DNA from: Nostocoides sp. F2B08
GTDB taxonomy: Bacteria; Actinomycetota; Actinomycetes; Actinomycetales; Dermatophilaceae
NCBI RefSeq assembly: GCF_009184895.1
Contig: NZ_WESE01000003.1
Location: 124,001-188,000 of the forward strand
DNA: 64,000 nt
Reading direction: 5' to 3'
In this document: one piece after another, positions 1-12,270 of the stretch
Position numbering within the stretch: position 1 is the stretch's first letter
Layout: each line of letters opens with the position of its first letter
The notes under the pieces: generated by a model
The model's database searches: none
Seen by the model: the letters and a program-made list of their open reading frames with translations, nothing else
Told to the model about the DNA's origin: nothing
Program-made: the position numbers and the translations under genes

Positions 1-80
1 TCTGCGATCTCGGTGTGGTCCGCCTCGAGCCCGTCGTCCTGGAAGTCGGGCTCGGTGGCGTTCTCGGTCACGTTCGTCAT
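1..80 (-). CDS. livM: Branched-chain amino-acid ABC transporter permease LivM, N-terminus only
   Basis: Only the first 26 codons lie in the window; the gene runs off the left edge. It starts with ATG at 80, preceded by a GAGGTG ribosome-binding site. The visible residues (MTNVTENATEPDF...) form an acidic, hydrophilic cytoplasmic leader with no diagnostic motif. The assignment rests on position: it begins 53 nt downstream of the livH stop on the same strand, where livM follows in Liv operons. LivM would be the second membrane subunit of the importer. Identity is inferred from context. Confidence 0.5.
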   Translation of the reverse strand, partial: MTNVTENATEPDFQDDGLEADHTEIA

Positions 81-132
81 CGGGTCCACCTCGTGGTCGG
101 CTGGCGGGTGTCGTTGCTGTTGGTCATCGTCA

Positions 133-1512
133 TCACCCGATCCGTCCTGCCTTGCCGAGCAGGCCCTGGGGTCGGACCATGAGGAGCAGGATGAGGATCA
201 GAAGGGCCGTGGCGTACTTGAGGTCTCCGGGCAGTCCGAAGGCGGGGGTGAGTTCGACGACGAGACCGATGATGATGGCACCGGCGAGGGCGCCGAAGGC
301 CGTGCCGAGGCCACCCAGGGTGACCGCGGCGAAGAGGAGCAGGAGGATCTGCATACCGGAGTCCCACTTCACGCCGTTCAGGACCAGGGCGAGCATGATG
401 CCCGCGAGGCCGGCGAGGGCGGTCGCCGAGATCCACACCAGCCGCACCACCTTGTCGACATCGATCCCAGAGGCCTCCGCCAGAGCGGGGTTGTCCGACA
501 CCGCCCGGGTCGCACGGCCGAGCCGCGTGCGCAGCAGCGCGAAACCGACCACGGTGAGGACGACGATTGCGATGCCCATGGCCCACAGGGACTGGTCGGT
601 CAGCCGGACAGGCCCCCAGCTGATCGGAGTCGGCGCCTCGCGGATGATCCGCACGGTTCCGGCCCCAACCAGCACCTGGAACATGTACTGCATCGCCAGC
701 GACAGTCCGATGGTCACGATCATGAGCTGGACCAGACCGAGTCCCTTGCGGCGCAGCGGTTTCCACAGGATCGCGTGCTGGAAGTACCCGGTGAAACCGC
801 AGAAGAGGACCGTGAGGACCGCAGCCGCTAGGAACGGAAGGCCCCACCAGTTGACCATGATGAAGGCCACGATCCCACCGAGCGTGACCTGCTCGGCATG
901 GGAGAAGCTCGACAGCCCGGTGGTTCCGTAGATCAGCGACAGGCCGACGGCAGCCAGCGCGAGGAGCAACCCCAGCCGGAGCCCACTGACAGCGCTCTGG
1001 ATGATCAACGCACTGCGTCCTCCGACCGCGCTGCCGTCCGACTCACCCGTCAGGCGGAACAGGACGGTGTTGTTCTGACCGAGGCTGGCGTTCACGGTGA
1101 CCGGACCCTCGACGGTGACTCCCTCGGGAAGGGTGTCCTCGACGATCGTCGCGGTGTACTCACCCTCCTCGGTGACCTCGATGCTCCATCGGCCGTCCGG
1201 ACCGGAGGTGGCGGTCTGCTCGCCGCCAGGACCAGCCACCGAGATCTCCACCTCTGCAAGGGTCTCCCCCGCGCGCAGGGTCCCCAACAGGCACCCCGTC
1301 TCCGGGGACGGCTGGCAACCGAGGGTCTCGGCGGCGGCCGGAGCCGCTCCGGCGACGGCAGCGAGGGGGACGAGGAGCGCGAGGGCCAACAGACCGAGAA
1401 GCGTGCGCACTCGGGCTGTGAGCCCATGGGCACTGACGGGTGGCTGCAACGGGAGTCCTTCCGTTGGTCGGGCTGGCACAGGGGGGTCCAGCACCGGGCG
1501 GTCACTGCTCAC
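133..1512 (-). CDS. livH: Branched-chain amino-acid ABC transporter permease LivH with N-terminal extracytoplasmic domain
   Basis: Membrane subunit of a Liv-type amino-acid importer. The C-terminal ~290 residues are a typical LivH permease: hydrophobic helices, the GLSLIYGTTGLSSFSHAE segment and a RTRLGRATRAVSDNPALAEASGID cytoplasmic-loop region (EAA-like). Before this lie a signal-peptide-like helix ending in AAPAAAET and about 100 residues resembling a carboxypeptidase-regulatory/Ig-like beta domain (PDGRWSIEV, EEGEYTATI). The start is uncertain. An in-frame ATG at 1629 lies upstream of a -10 box at 1593-1598, so I chose the GTG at 1512; a GTG near 1409, directly before the signal peptide, is also possible. 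livM follows at 80. Confidence 0.85.
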   Translation of the reverse strand: MSSDRPVLDPPVPARPTEGLPLQPPVSAHGLTARVRTLLGLLALALLVPLAAVAGAAPAAAETLGCQPSPETGCLLGTLRAGETLAEVEISVAGPGGEQTATSGPDGRWSIEVTEEGEYTATIVEDTLPEGVTVEGPVTVNASLGQNNTVLFRLTGESDGSAVGGRSALIIQSAVSGLRLGLLLALAAVGLSLIYGTTGLSSFSHAEQVTLGGIVAFIMVNWWGLPFLAAAVLTVLFCGFTGYFQHAILWKPLRRKGLGLVQLMIVTIGLSLAMQYMFQVLVGAGTVRIIREAPTPISWGPVRLTDQSLWAMGIAIVVLTVVGFALLRTRLGRATRAVSDNPALAEASGIDVDKVVRLVWISATALAGLAGIMLALVLNGVKWDSGMQILLLLFAAVTLGGLGTAFGALAGAIIIGLVVELTPAFGLPGDLKYATALLILILLLMVRPQGLLGKAGRIG

Positions 1513-1592
1513 GGAGCGACCCCGGGCGGGCGCCTCTCCAGCTCGAGGCCGAGGGCCTCCGGCCCGTCGCGGCTGTGCGACCGAGCACCGTG

Positions 1593-1598
1593 ATTCTA
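1593..1598 (-). promoter_or_regulatory. Probable livH -10 box (TAGAAT)
   Basis: TAGAAT on the minus strand between uvrA and livH. Transcription would start near 1586 and leave a leader of about 70 nt before the GTG at 1512. No convincing -35 was seen. Confidence 0.4.
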
Positions 1599-1641
1599 GA
1601 GAACGGATCGCGCGACGAACAGGGATCAACGGGGGTCATCT

Positions 1642-4623
<2,982 letters not shown>

Positions 4624-4630
4624 GTCGGCC

Positions 4631-4653
4631 ATCGTATGCGTGTGCCCCGACAG
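4631..4653 (-). promoter_or_regulatory. uvrA damage promoter, RecA-NDp/PafBC type
   Basis: On the minus strand: CTGTCGGGG (4645-4653), an 8-nt spacer, then TACGAT (4631-4636). It matches TTGTCRGTG-N8-TANNNT at 7 of 9 upstream positions and fully at the -10. The start codon GTG follows after 7 nt. The eleven bases TGCGCTGTCGG are shared with uvrB and polA. Confidence 0.75.
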
Positions 4654-4706
4654 CGCACCCGTCGCCGGACCCGCTGGGGCCCGACACCGGGGATGGAGCA
4701 CTGCGG

Positions 4707-4712
4707 TACCGT
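4707..4712 (+). promoter_or_regulatory. -10 box (TACCGT) of the MBL hydrolase gene
   Basis: TACCGT followed by 6 nt and then the ATG at 4719, the leaderless layout. Divergent from the uvrA promoter. Confidence 0.5.
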
Positions 4713-4718
4713 CCGTGG

Positions 4719-5381
4719 ATGGACTACACCGGCCGGGTGACCTCGGGAGGCCCCTCCGACGTGCGACGGCTCGAGGGCCTCGTCATCCGCAAGACGGCCG
4801 TCTCGCAGATGCAGAACAACGTCTACCTCCTCACCTGCGCCGAGTCGGACCATCAGCTCCTCATCGATGCGGCCGACGACCTCCCCCGGATCCGGCGCCT
4901 CATCGACGAGGGCAGCGGACGGCTCGACCATGTCGTGACGACCCATCGGCACTGGGACCACGTGCGGGCGCTCGAGGCGGTGATCGACGCCACCGGAGCC
5001 CGCAGCTATGCCGGTGCCGACGACGCCGACGGACTGCCCGTCCCACCCGACGTCAGGCTCGTCGACGGGGACCGGATCTCGGTCGGGGCCGTTGATCTGG
5101 AGGTCATCCACCTCCGTGGTCATACGCCCGGCTCCGTCGCTCTCGCCTACCGGGACTCCACGGGCTCGGCCCACATCTTCACCGGGGACAGCCTCTTCCC
5201 CGGTGGGGTGGGCAACACCAGGAACGAGGGGCAGTCGTTCACGTCACTGTTCGCCGACGTCACGTCCAGGGTCTTCGACCGGTTCGGTGACGACACGTGG
5301 ATCTACCCGGGCCACGGCGACGACACCACCCTCGGCGCGGAACGACCGCACCTCGACGAGTGGCGCGAGCGCGGGTGGTAG
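4719..5381 (+). CDS. MBL-fold metallo-hydrolase (glyoxalase II-like)
   Basis: A 220-residue metallo-beta-lactamase-fold hydrolase, probably cytosolic. The metal-binding signature THRHWDH is near residues 75-81, with [19 protein letters not shown] and a final YPGHGDDT supplying the remaining His/Asp ligands. The family includes hydroxyacylglutathione hydrolases and related thioester hydrolases; the substrate cannot be read from the sequence. The gene is divergent from uvrA, a common arrangement in actinobacteria. The ATG at 4719 sits 6 nt behind a TACCGT -10 box. The downstream exporter gene overlaps its last 7 nt. Confidence 0.88.
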   Translation: MDYTGRVTSGGPSDVRRLEGLVIRKTAVSQMQNNVYLLTCAESDHQLLIDAADDLPRIRRLIDEGSGRLDHVVTTHRHWDHVRALEAVIDATGARSYAGADDADGLPVPPDVRLVDGDRISVGAVDLEVIHLRGHTPGSVALAYRDSTGSAHIFTGDSLFPGGVGNTRNEGQSFTSLFADVTSRVFDRFGDDTWIYPGHGDDTTLGAERPHLDEWRERGW

Positions 5382-6256
5382 CCGGGCTGCGGGGCCGCAC
5401 CCTCCCCGCACCCGTCCTGGTCCTCGCGGCCATCGTCTCCGTTCAGTTCGGCGGCGCTCTGGCTGCCACCCTTGTACCGCAGATCGGGGCAGGAGGGTCG
5501 GTCGTTCTGCGGCTCCTCTTCGCAACGGTCATCCTCGTCTCATTGGTACGGCCGCGAGTTCGTGGGCACGACCGGAGAGCGTGGGCGACCGTCACGGCGT
5601 TCGGCGTGGCCCTCGGGCTGATGAACTACACGTTTTACGCCTCGCTCGCCTACCTGCCCATCGGGGTCGCCGTCACCGTGGAGTTCATCGGGCCCTTGAC
5701 CCTGGCGGCGGCGCTCTCCCGTCGCATCGCCGACGCCCTGTCTGTGCTGCTCGCCGGCGTCGGCATCCTCCTGATCAGTGAGGCCCTGACCCTCCCGCCG
5801 GACGAGCTGCCCTGGCGCGGGCTGGCTCTGGCGGCTGTCGCAGGTGTCTGCTGGGCCGCGTACATCATCCTCTCCGGCCGGACGGGTGCCTTGTTCGACC
5901 GACTCGAGGGCCTGGCCATCGCCATGATCGTCGCCACGTCCATCACCCTGCCCCTGGGGATCCACAGCATCGGGTCGTGGACGCCCGAGGTGCTCGCGAA
6001 GGGACTCGGGATCGCACTCATGTCCTCCGTCGTGCCGTACTCACTCGAGCTCCTCGCCCTGCGCCGGATGACGGCCCAGGTGTTCGGGATCATGCTCAGC
6101 CTCGAGCCCGCCGTGGCGGCCTTCGCAGGCCTGGTGATCCTCGGCCAGGTTCTCAGCGTGACTCAGCTCATCGGCATGACCCTGGTCGTCGTCGCGTCGG
6201 CCGTCGTGCTGGGCTTCGGCGCACGTAAGGAGCCGGCCGAGGCCACCGCCACGTAG
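5375..6256 (+). CDS. EamA/RhtA-family drug-metabolite transporter
   Basis: Polytopic inner-membrane protein of about 293 residues with ten predicted helices and the two-repeat EamA layout. It resembles RhtA-type threonine/homoserine exporters (VPQIGAGGSVVLRLLFA; SSVVPYSLELLALRRM; ending LGFGARKEP). The substrate is not determined. The GTG at 5375 overlaps the stop of the MBL gene (5381), so the two are probably co-translated. It converges on terC with a 1-nt gap. Confidence 0.85.
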   Translation: MVAGLRGRTLPAPVLVLAAIVSVQFGGALAATLVPQIGAGGSVVLRLLFATVILVSLVRPRVRGHDRRAWATVTAFGVALGLMNYTFYASLAYLPIGVAVTVEFIGPLTLAAALSRRIADALSVLLAGVGILLISEALTLPPDELPWRGLALAAVAGVCWAAYIILSGRTGALFDRLEGLAIAMIVATSITLPLGIHSIGSWTPEVLAKGLGIALMSSVVPYSLELLALRRMTAQVFGIMLSLEPAVAAFAGLVILGQVLSVTQLIGMTLVVVASAVVLGFGARKEPAEATAT

Positions 6257-6257
6257 C

Positions 6258-7331
6258 TCACTGCTCCGCGGTCTCGCCTTCTGCCGACCCGCCACCTTCG
6301 GTCGCAGCCGCACGGCTCCTGTCCCGTCGGGTGCGCAGGAGACTGGCGACCGTGGTGACACCGAGAATGGCCACGATCGCGGCAAGACTCACGATGACAG
6401 GCACCTGAGGCACGTCGACAGGGCGACCGCCGTTGATGAACGGCAGCTCGTTCTCGTGCAGGGCGTGCAGGATGAGCTTGACCCCGATGAAGAGGAGCAG
6501 AACGGCGAGCCCCAGGCCGAGGTAGACGAGCCGCTGCAGCAGCCCACCGATGAGGAAGTACAGCTGACGCAGTCCCATGAGCGCGAAGATGTTCGCGACC
6601 AGGACGATGTACGGCTCTCGGGTCAGGCCGTAGATCGCCGGGATGGAGTCCAGGGCGAAGAGCAGGTCGGTGGTTCCCAGCGCGAGGATCACGAAGAACA
6701 TCGGAGTGACCAGACGCCGGCCGTCGATCCGGACGAGCACTCGGGTCCCGTGGTACTCCGGGGTCGAGTTGAACCGGCGCTCCATGAGCCGCATGAAGCG
6801 GTTCTCCCTGTACTCCTCGTCGTCGTCATGCCCGTCCAACGCCAAACGGACGGCGGTGTAGATGAGGAATATGCCGAACAGGTAGAAGACCCAGCTGAAG
6901 GCGTCGATGGCGGTCGCGCCCAACCAGATGAAGACTCCTCGCAGCACGATGGCGATGATGATGCCGACCATGAGGGCGAACTGCTGCAGGTGCTCTGGAA
7001 CGCCGAACCTGGCCATGATCAGCAGGAAGATGAAGAGGTTGTCGATGGACAGGGAGTATTCGGTCAGCCAGCCCGCGTAGAACTCGGTCGCCAGCTGGCC
7101 GCCGGCGACCCACCACAGACCGATCCCGAACAGCACGGCCGCACCCACGTAGGCGCCCAGGGCGACGATCAGCTCCCGGGTCGACGGCCGGTGCGGGCGG
7201 CGCGCGATCCACACGACGTCGAAGAGCAGGACCGCGGCGGCGAGCCCGAGGGTGACCCCCCAGACGGCCCCCGACACCTCGAGCGACTCGGTGCCGGGGG
7301 GAGCGGTAGCCGCTCCCAGGGCAGTGATCAC
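6258..7331 (-). CDS. TerC-family integral membrane protein
   Basis: About 357 residues with around nine membrane helices. TerC hallmarks are present: EYSLSIDNLFIFLLIMARF near residues 85-105 and TTDLLFALDSIPAIYGLTREP near 240, with conserved Asp residues in the membrane. TerC proteins are linked to metal-ion (Mn) export, for example during membrane-protein metallation, and to tellurite resistance; the role here is unknown. The C-terminal tail is charged and low-complexity (SRAAATEGGGSAEG). Start is the GTG at 7331, 7 nt behind a TAGACT box; any earlier start would lie inside the ppc promoter. Confidence 0.9.
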   Translation of the reverse strand: MITALGAATAPPGTESLEVSGAVWGVTLGLAAAVLLFDVVWIARRPHRPSTRELIVALGAYVGAAVLFGIGLWWVAGGQLATEFYAGWLTEYSLSIDNLFIFLLIMARFGVPEHLQQFALMVGIIIAIVLRGVFIWLGATAIDAFSWVFYLFGIFLIYTAVRLALDGHDDDEEYRENRFMRLMERRFNSTPEYHGTRVLVRIDGRRLVTPMFFVILALGTTDLLFALDSIPAIYGLTREPYIVLVANIFALMGLRQLYFLIGGLLQRLVYLGLGLAVLLLFIGVKLILHALHENELPFINGGRPVDVPQVPVIVSLAAIVAILGVTTVASLLRTRRDRSRAAATEGGGSAEGETAEQ

Positions 7332-7338
7332 GCGGGGA

Positions 7339-7344
7339 AGTCTA
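7339..7344 (-). promoter_or_regulatory. terC -10 box (TAGACT)
   Basis: TAGACT on the minus strand, 7 nt before the GTG of terC. Back-to-back with the ppc promoter in a 63-nt gap. Confidence 0.5.
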
Positions 7345-7382
7345 CGGCGCGGTCGCGGCGTCGTCCGGAGGCCGCACCCCTC

Positions 7383-7388
7383 TAGGCT
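7383..7388 (+). promoter_or_regulatory. ppc -10 box (TAGGCT)
   Basis: TAGGCT followed by 6 nt and the GTG at 7395. No ribosome-binding site is visible, which fits a leaderless transcript. Confidence 0.5.
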
Positions 7389-7394
7389 GGCCGT

Positions 7395-10055
7395 GTGCCC
7401 GAGCGGATGATGCGCGACCTCGCCCTCCTGTCCGAGCTGCATCGCCAGGTGCTGATGGACTCAGGACGCTCCGACCTGCTCGACCTCAGTCGCAGCCTGG
7501 AGAGGTTGTGCGCGGATGGGGATCTCGCCGGAGCCTTCCGGCTGGTCGCCGACCTCGAGCCGGCCGACATCGCCCTGCTCGCCAGGGTCGTCACCGTCCA
7601 CCTCCACCTGACGAACCTGGCCGAGGAGCGACTCCGGGCACGATCCCTCCAGCGCGAGGACGGCGAGTTCGCCGGCGGGGAGGACACCGGCGACCTCACC
7701 CCCGCGATCGCCGCGTACGGACCCGGGGCTGCCGACCGACTGGCCGCCATGCGGATCCACCCGGTCCTGACCGCACACCCGACGGAGGCACGCCGACGCG
7801 CCGTGTCGTCGGCCTTGCGGCGCATCGCGCTCCACCTCGAGGCCTACGACCATCCGTGGTCGGGACCCGCGGAACAGGCCGAGGCACGTCGCCACATGCT
7901 GGAGGACATCGACATCCTCCAGCGCACGTCCACTCTGCGGATGACCCGTCCGACCCCCGCTGACGAGGTCAAGACCATCGTCACAGTCTTCCGTCAGACG
8001 CTCAAGGACGCGGTGCCGCGGCTACAGCGTCGGATCACGGGAGCACTGGGGATCGACCCCGTCACCGGACCGGCCGACTTCCCGTCCATCGTCCGGTTCG
8101 GTTCCTGGGTGGGCGGCGACCGGGATGGCAACCCCTTCGTCACCGCCGAGGTGACCCGTGAGACCGTCGCCCAGCACGCTGGCGAGGCGTTGCGCATCCT
8201 CACGGAGGCCGTCGACCACGTGGCGCGCACGCTCACCGTCGACGAGGTATCGACTCCCCCGAGCACGGCGTTGCGGGACGCCCTGGCCAACGACGCCGCG
8301 GCGTATCCTCGGCTCGTCGGTGAGATCACGAAGGACTCTCCGCGCGAACCGCACCGTCAGAAGCTCCTCATCATCGCTGCCAGACTCGAGGCGACACGCA
8401 TCGAACAGGTGGGCCTCGCATACGACGGGCCCGAGGAGTGTCTGACAGACCTTCGCCTGGTGCAGGAGTCCCTCGTCGCCGCCGGAGACCCGCGGGCCGC
8501 CTACGGCTCACTGCAGGACGCGGTGTGGATGCTCGAGACGTTCGGCTTCCACCTCGCCGAGCTCGAGGTGCGTCAGCACAGCCAGGTCCATCGCGCCGCC
8601 CTCGTCGAACTGCTCGCCGGTCTCCCGCAGTTGGTGGACGACCCCGAAGCCGCTGCCGACGATGCCGCGCTGCTCGACCGGCTCGCCACCGAGGGGTGGC
8701 CGGAACTCGACAGCACGCCCTCCGCCACGACGCGCGAGGTGCTGGACACCCTGCGAGTGATGGCCTGGCTCCAGCAGCGGTGGGGGCGGCGTAGCTGCGG
8801 GCGGTACATCGTGTCCTTCAGCCAGAGCGCGGCGCACCTCGTCGGTGTCCGAGCCCTGGCCAGCCTCGCAGTGGGTTCTCGACCGCTGGAGCTGGACGTC
8901 GTGCCCCTGTTCGAGACCGGCGCCGACCTCGCGGCCGCTGCGCAGACCCTCGAGGACTGGCTCTCCCTGGAGTCGACCCGTCGATGGGTGGACGAGCGGG
9001 ACCGTGCCGTGGAGGTGATGCTCGGGTACTCGGACTCGGCCAAGGACGTCGGTCCCACGTCCGCGACGCTCGGACTCCACGCGGCACAGTCCGCGTTGGT
9101 GGACTGGGCCGACCGCAACCGCCTGACCCTCACCCTCTTCCACGGCCGCGGCGGCTCGCTCGGGCGCGGTGGTGGTCCGCTCGGGCGGGCGATCGCGGCT
9201 CAGCCCACCGGCTCGGTCGATGGTCGGTTCAAAGTGACCGAGCAGGGCGAGGTGATCTTCGCCCGGTACTCGGATGTCCGCATCGCGCAGCAACACCTGG
9301 AGCGAGTCGCGTCGGCCGTCCTGCTCACGGACGCGTCCACGCACGCGTCCGCCCGCGAGGACGCGCGACAGCGCTATGCACAGATGGCCGAGCGCCTCGA
9401 CGAGGCGAGTCGCTCCGCGTTCCGCTCGCTGGTCGAGACCGAGGAGTTCGCAGACTTCTTCGCGGAGTGCAGCCCTCTCGACCTCCTGGCCGACCTGCGG
9501 CTGGGTTCCCGGCCGGCCCGCCGCTCCGGTGTGGAGCACGGTCGCAGCCTTGATGACCTGCGGGCCATCCCGTGGGTGTTCGCGTGGTCCATGACGCGGG
9601 TGAACCTGCCCGGCTGGTTCGGCCTGGGCACCGGGCTGGCGGCGCTCGGAGACCTCGACGAAGCCCGTCGGGCGTATCGCGAGTGGCCGGTGTTCTCGGC
9701 CTTGATCGACGTAGCGGAGATGTCACTCGCCAAGACCGACGCGCGTCTGGCGGCACGGTTCCTCGAGCTCGGAGGTCGCCCCGCGATCGCCGAGCGGCTG
9801 CTATCCGAGCTCGAGCTCACCCGCACCCTCCTCCTCGACCTCCTCGGTCAGGAGGACATGCTCGACCGCAAGCCCCATCTGCGGACAGCGGTCGCTCTGC
9901 GGAGGCCCTTCGTGGACGTCCTGAGCGTGCTCCAGCTCCGCTGCCTGCGCGAGGTGCGGTCGGCCGGTGCAGACGGGGAGGAGCAGTCGCCCTGGCGCGA
10001 GCCGCTCCTGCTCACCGTCAACGGGCTCGCTGCAGGACTGCAGAACACCGGCTGA
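7395..10055 (+). CDS. ppc: Phosphoenolpyruvate carboxylase
   Basis: Cytosolic anaplerotic enzyme that carboxylates PEP to oxaloacetate. 886 residues, normal length. Key motifs: VLTAHPTEARRR with the catalytic His near residue 125; GSWVGGDRDGNPFVT near 235; VMLGYSDSAKDVG near 540; and [19 protein letters not shown] near 580, the glycine-rich catalytic loop. The C-terminus LQNTG is typical of the family. The GTG at 7395 is preferred over the ATG at 7410 because of the -10 box 6 nt upstream. It converges on uvrB with a 34-nt gap. Confidence 0.97.
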   Translation: MPERMMRDLALLSELHRQVLMDSGRSDLLDLSRSLERLCADGDLAGAFRLVADLEPADIALLARVVTVHLHLTNLAEERLRARSLQREDGEFAGGEDTGDLTPAIAAYGPGAADRLAAMRIHPVLTAHPTEARRRAVSSALRRIALHLEAYDHPWSGPAEQAEARRHMLEDIDILQRTSTLRMTRPTPADEVKTIVTVFRQTLKDAVPRLQRRITGALGIDPVTGPADFPSIVRFGSWVGGDRDGNPFVTAEVTRETVAQHAGEALRILTEAVDHVARTLTVDEVSTPPSTALRDALANDAAAYPRLVGEITKDSPREPHRQKLLIIAARLEATRIEQVGLAYDGPEECLTDLRLVQESLVAAGDPRAAYGSLQDAVWMLETFGFHLAELEVRQHSQVHRAALVELLAGLPQLVDDPEAAADDAALLDRLATEGWPELDSTPSATTREVLDTLRVMAWLQQRWGRRSCGRYIVSFSQSAAHLVGVRALASLAVGSRPLELDVVPLFETGADLAAAAQTLEDWLSLESTRRWVDERDRAVEVMLGYSDSAKDVGPTSATLGLHAAQSALVDWADRNRLTLTLFHGRGGSLGRGGGPLGRAIAAQPTGSVDGRFKVTEQGEVIFARYSDVRIAQQHLERVASAVLLTDASTHASAREDARQRYAQMAERLDEASRSAFRSLVETEEFADFFAECSPLDLLADLRLGSRPARRSGVEHGRSLDDLRAIPWVFAWSMTRVNLPGWFGLGTGLAALGDLDEARRAYREWPVFSALIDVAEMSLAKTDARLAARFLELGGRPAIAERLLSELELTRTLLLDLLGQEDMLDRKPHLRTAVALRRPFVDVLSVLQLRCLREVRSAGADGEEQSPWREPLLLTVNGLAAGLQNTG

Positions 10056-10070
10056 CCCGGATCGACCGGG
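10056..10070. terminator. Weak hairpin between convergent ppc and uvrB
   Basis: CCCGG (10056-10060) and CCGGG (10066-10070) can pair around a 5-nt loop. The stem is short and has no U-tract. It lies in the only gap between the two convergent genes. Confidence 0.25.
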
Positions 10071-10089
10071 CTGCATCCGGTTCGTCCGA

Positions 10090-12198
10090 TCACGTCGCGG
10101 CCGACATCTGCCGCAGCTCCTTCTTCAGGTCGGAGATCTCGTCCCGCAGACGCGCGGCGAGCTCGAAGTGCAGGTCTGCGGCGGCTTGGTGCATCTGGGC
10201 CGTCAGCTCCTGGATGAGCCCGGCCAGCTCTGACGCCGGAAGACTCTCGGTTCGACGACCGGCGACCTCGGCGTCAGCGACGACGGCGGCCCGCGACCGG
10301 CCACCGCCGTCGGCCTTACCCCGGGATCTGGCCCTGCCCGATCCGAGCAGCGTCTCGGTGTCCGCGTCCTCGCGCTGCAGCATGTCGGTGATGTCGGCGA
10401 TCTTCTTGCGCAGCGGCTGGGGGTCGACACCGTTCTCGAGGTTGTAGGCGACCTGCTTCTCGCGTCGTCTGGCCGTCTCCTCGATGGCCTCGTGCATGCT
10501 CGGGGTCAGGTTGTCGGCGTACATGTGCACCTGACCCGAGACGTTGCGTGCTGCTCGGCCGATCGTCTGGATGAGTGAGCGGCTCGAGCGGAGGAAACCT
10601 TCCTTGTCGGCGTCGAGGATGCTGACCAGCGAGACCTCGGGGAGATCCAGACCTTCTCGGAGCAGGTTGATGCCCACGAGCACGTCGAACTCACCCAGCC
10701 GTAGCTCGCGGAGGAGCTCGACTCGACGCAAGGTGTCGATGTCGGAGTGGAGGTAGCGCACCCGAACGCCCTTGTCGAGGAGATAGTCCGTCAGGTCCTC
10801 GGCCATCTTCTTGGTGAGCGTGGTCACCAGCACCCGCTCGTCCCGGTCGGCGCGGACCCGGATCTCGTGCAGGAGGTCGTCGATCTGACCCTTGGTCGGT
10901 TTGAGCACGATCTCCGGATCGACCAGCCCCGTCGGGCGGATGATCTGCTCGACGACACCATCGGACTTCGCGAGCTCGTACGGACCCGGTGTGGCCGACA
11001 GGTAGACCGTCTGCCCGATCCGCTCGAGGAACTCCTCCCACTTCAACGGGCGGTTGTCCATCGCGCTCGGCAGCCGGAAGCCGTGCTCGACGAGAGTTCG
11101 CTTGCGGCTCATGTCCCCCTCGTACATGGCACCGATCTGCGGAACAGTGACGTGCGACTCGTCGATGACGAGCAGGAAGTCCTCCGGGAAGTAGTCGAGC
11201 AGGCAGTTCGGCGCCGAGCCGGGCGACCGTCCGTCGATGTGCATCGAGTAGTTCTCGATGCCGGCGCACGAACCGATCTGGCGCATCATCTCGATGTCGT
11301 ACGTGGTGCGCATCCGCAGCCGCTGGGCCTCGAGCAGCTTGCCCTGTCTCTCGAACGTCGCGAGCTGGTCGGCGAGCTCGATCTCGATCCCCCGGATCGC
11401 GCGCTCCATCCGCTCGGGGCCGGCCACGTAGTGGGTCGCCGGGAAGACGTACATCTCGTCCTCCTCGCGGATGACCTCGCCGGTCACCGGATGCAGGGTG
11501 TACAGCCGCTCGATCTCGTCGCCGAAGAACTCGATCCTGATGGCGAGCTCCTCGTACACGGGGATGATCTCGACCGTGTCGCCGCGCACCCGGAAGGTGC
11601 CCCGGGTGAACGCGAGGTCGTTGCGGGTGTACTGCATCGTGATGAACTGCCGGAGGAGCTCGTCGCGGTCACGCTCCTCCCCCACCCGGAGCGAGACCAT
11701 CCGGTCGACGTACTCCTGCGGAGTCCCGAGGCCGTAGATGCACGACACGGAGGCCACGACGACGACATCTCGCCGAGTCAGCAGGGAGTTCGTCGCCGAG
11801 TGACGCAACCGCTCCACCTCGTCGTTGATCGACGAGTCCTTCTCGATGTAGGTGTCCGTCTGGGGGACGTACGCCTCGGGTTGGTAGTAGTCGTAGTAGC
11901 TGACGAAGTACTCGACGGCGTTGTTCGGGAGGAGCTCCCTGAACTCGTTGGCCAGCTGCGCGGCGAGGGTCTTGTTCGGCGCCATGACGAGCGTGGGTCG
12001 CTGCACCTGCTCGACCAGCCAGGCCGTGGTGGCCGACTTGCCGGTGCCCGTCGCACCCAGCAGCACGACGTCCTGCTCCCCCGCGGTGATGCGGCGGGCG
12101 AGCTCGGCGATCGCCGTGGGTTGGTCGCCGGCGGGCTCGAAGTCGGAGACGACCTCGAACGGGGCGACGCGGCGCTTCAGATCGGTGACGGGACGCAT
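10090..12198 (-). CDS. uvrB: Excinuclease ABC subunit UvrB
   Basis: Damage-verification helicase-like ATPase of nucleotide excision repair; partner of UvrA and UvrC. 702 residues. Walker A ([13 protein letters not shown]) is near residue 45, and the beta-hairpin [12 protein letters not shown] near 100. The C-terminal helicase domain carries [24 protein letters not shown], and the last ~40 residues form a UVR domain ([19 protein letters not shown]) that contacts UvrC. The ATG at 12198 is the seventh nucleotide after a TACCGT -10 box, so the mRNA is probably leaderless. The promoter has the RecA-NDp element, like uvrA. Confidence 0.97.
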   Translation of the reverse strand: MRPVTDLKRRVAPFEVVSDFEPAGDQPTAIAELARRITAGEQDVVLLGATGTGKSATTAWLVEQVQRPTLVMAPNKTLAAQLANEFRELLPNNAVEYFVSYYDYYQPEAYVPQTDTYIEKDSSINDEVERLRHSATNSLLTRRDVVVVASVSCIYGLGTPQEYVDRMVSLRVGEERDRDELLRQFITMQYTRNDLAFTRGTFRVRGDTVEIIPVYEELAIRIEFFGDEIERLYTLHPVTGEVIREEDEMYVFPATHYVAGPERMERAIRGIEIELADQLATFERQGKLLEAQRLRMRTTYDIEMMRQIGSCAGIENYSMHIDGRSPGSAPNCLLDYFPEDFLLVIDESHVTVPQIGAMYEGDMSRKRTLVEHGFRLPSAMDNRPLKWEEFLERIGQTVYLSATPGPYELAKSDGVVEQIIRPTGLVDPEIVLKPTKGQIDDLLHEIRVRADRDERVLVTTLTKKMAEDLTDYLLDKGVRVRYLHSDIDTLRRVELLRELRLGEFDVLVGINLLREGLDLPEVSLVSILDADKEGFLRSSRSLIQTIGRAARNVSGQVHMYADNLTPSMHEAIEETARRREKQVAYNLENGVDPQPLRKKIADITDMLQREDADTETLLGSGRARSRGKADGGGRSRAAVVADAEVAGRRTESLPASELAGLIQELTAQMHQAAADLHFELAARLRDEISDLKKELRQMSAAT

Positions 12199-12204
12199 AG
12201 CACC

Positions 12205-12227
12205 ACGGTATGCGGTGGTACCGACAG
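12205..12227 (-). promoter_or_regulatory. uvrB damage promoter, RecA-NDp/PafBC type
   Basis: On the minus strand: CTGTCGGTA (12219-12227), 8 nt, TACCGT (12205-12210), 6 nt, then the uvrB ATG. It matches TTGTCRGTG-N8-TANNNT at 7 of 9 upstream positions and fully at the -10. The spacer and -10 overlap a copy of the repeated 11-mer GGTATGCGGTG. Confidence 0.78.
12207..12217 (+). repeat. 11-mer GGTATGCGGTG, copy 1
   Basis: Exact copy in the uvrB promoter. With GCATACC at 12229-12235 it forms a 7-bp inverted repeat separated by 15 nt. Confidence 0.7.
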
Positions 12228-12270
12228 CGCATACCTCTCGACCGGGGCGCTCCCCTCGGACCCTGGCAGC

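Noticed and set aside
4624-4700. LexA (SOS) box in front of uvrA or uvrB
   Set aside because: No GAAC-N4-GTTC-like palindrome was seen at either gene. The RecA-NDp element accounts for a damage response.
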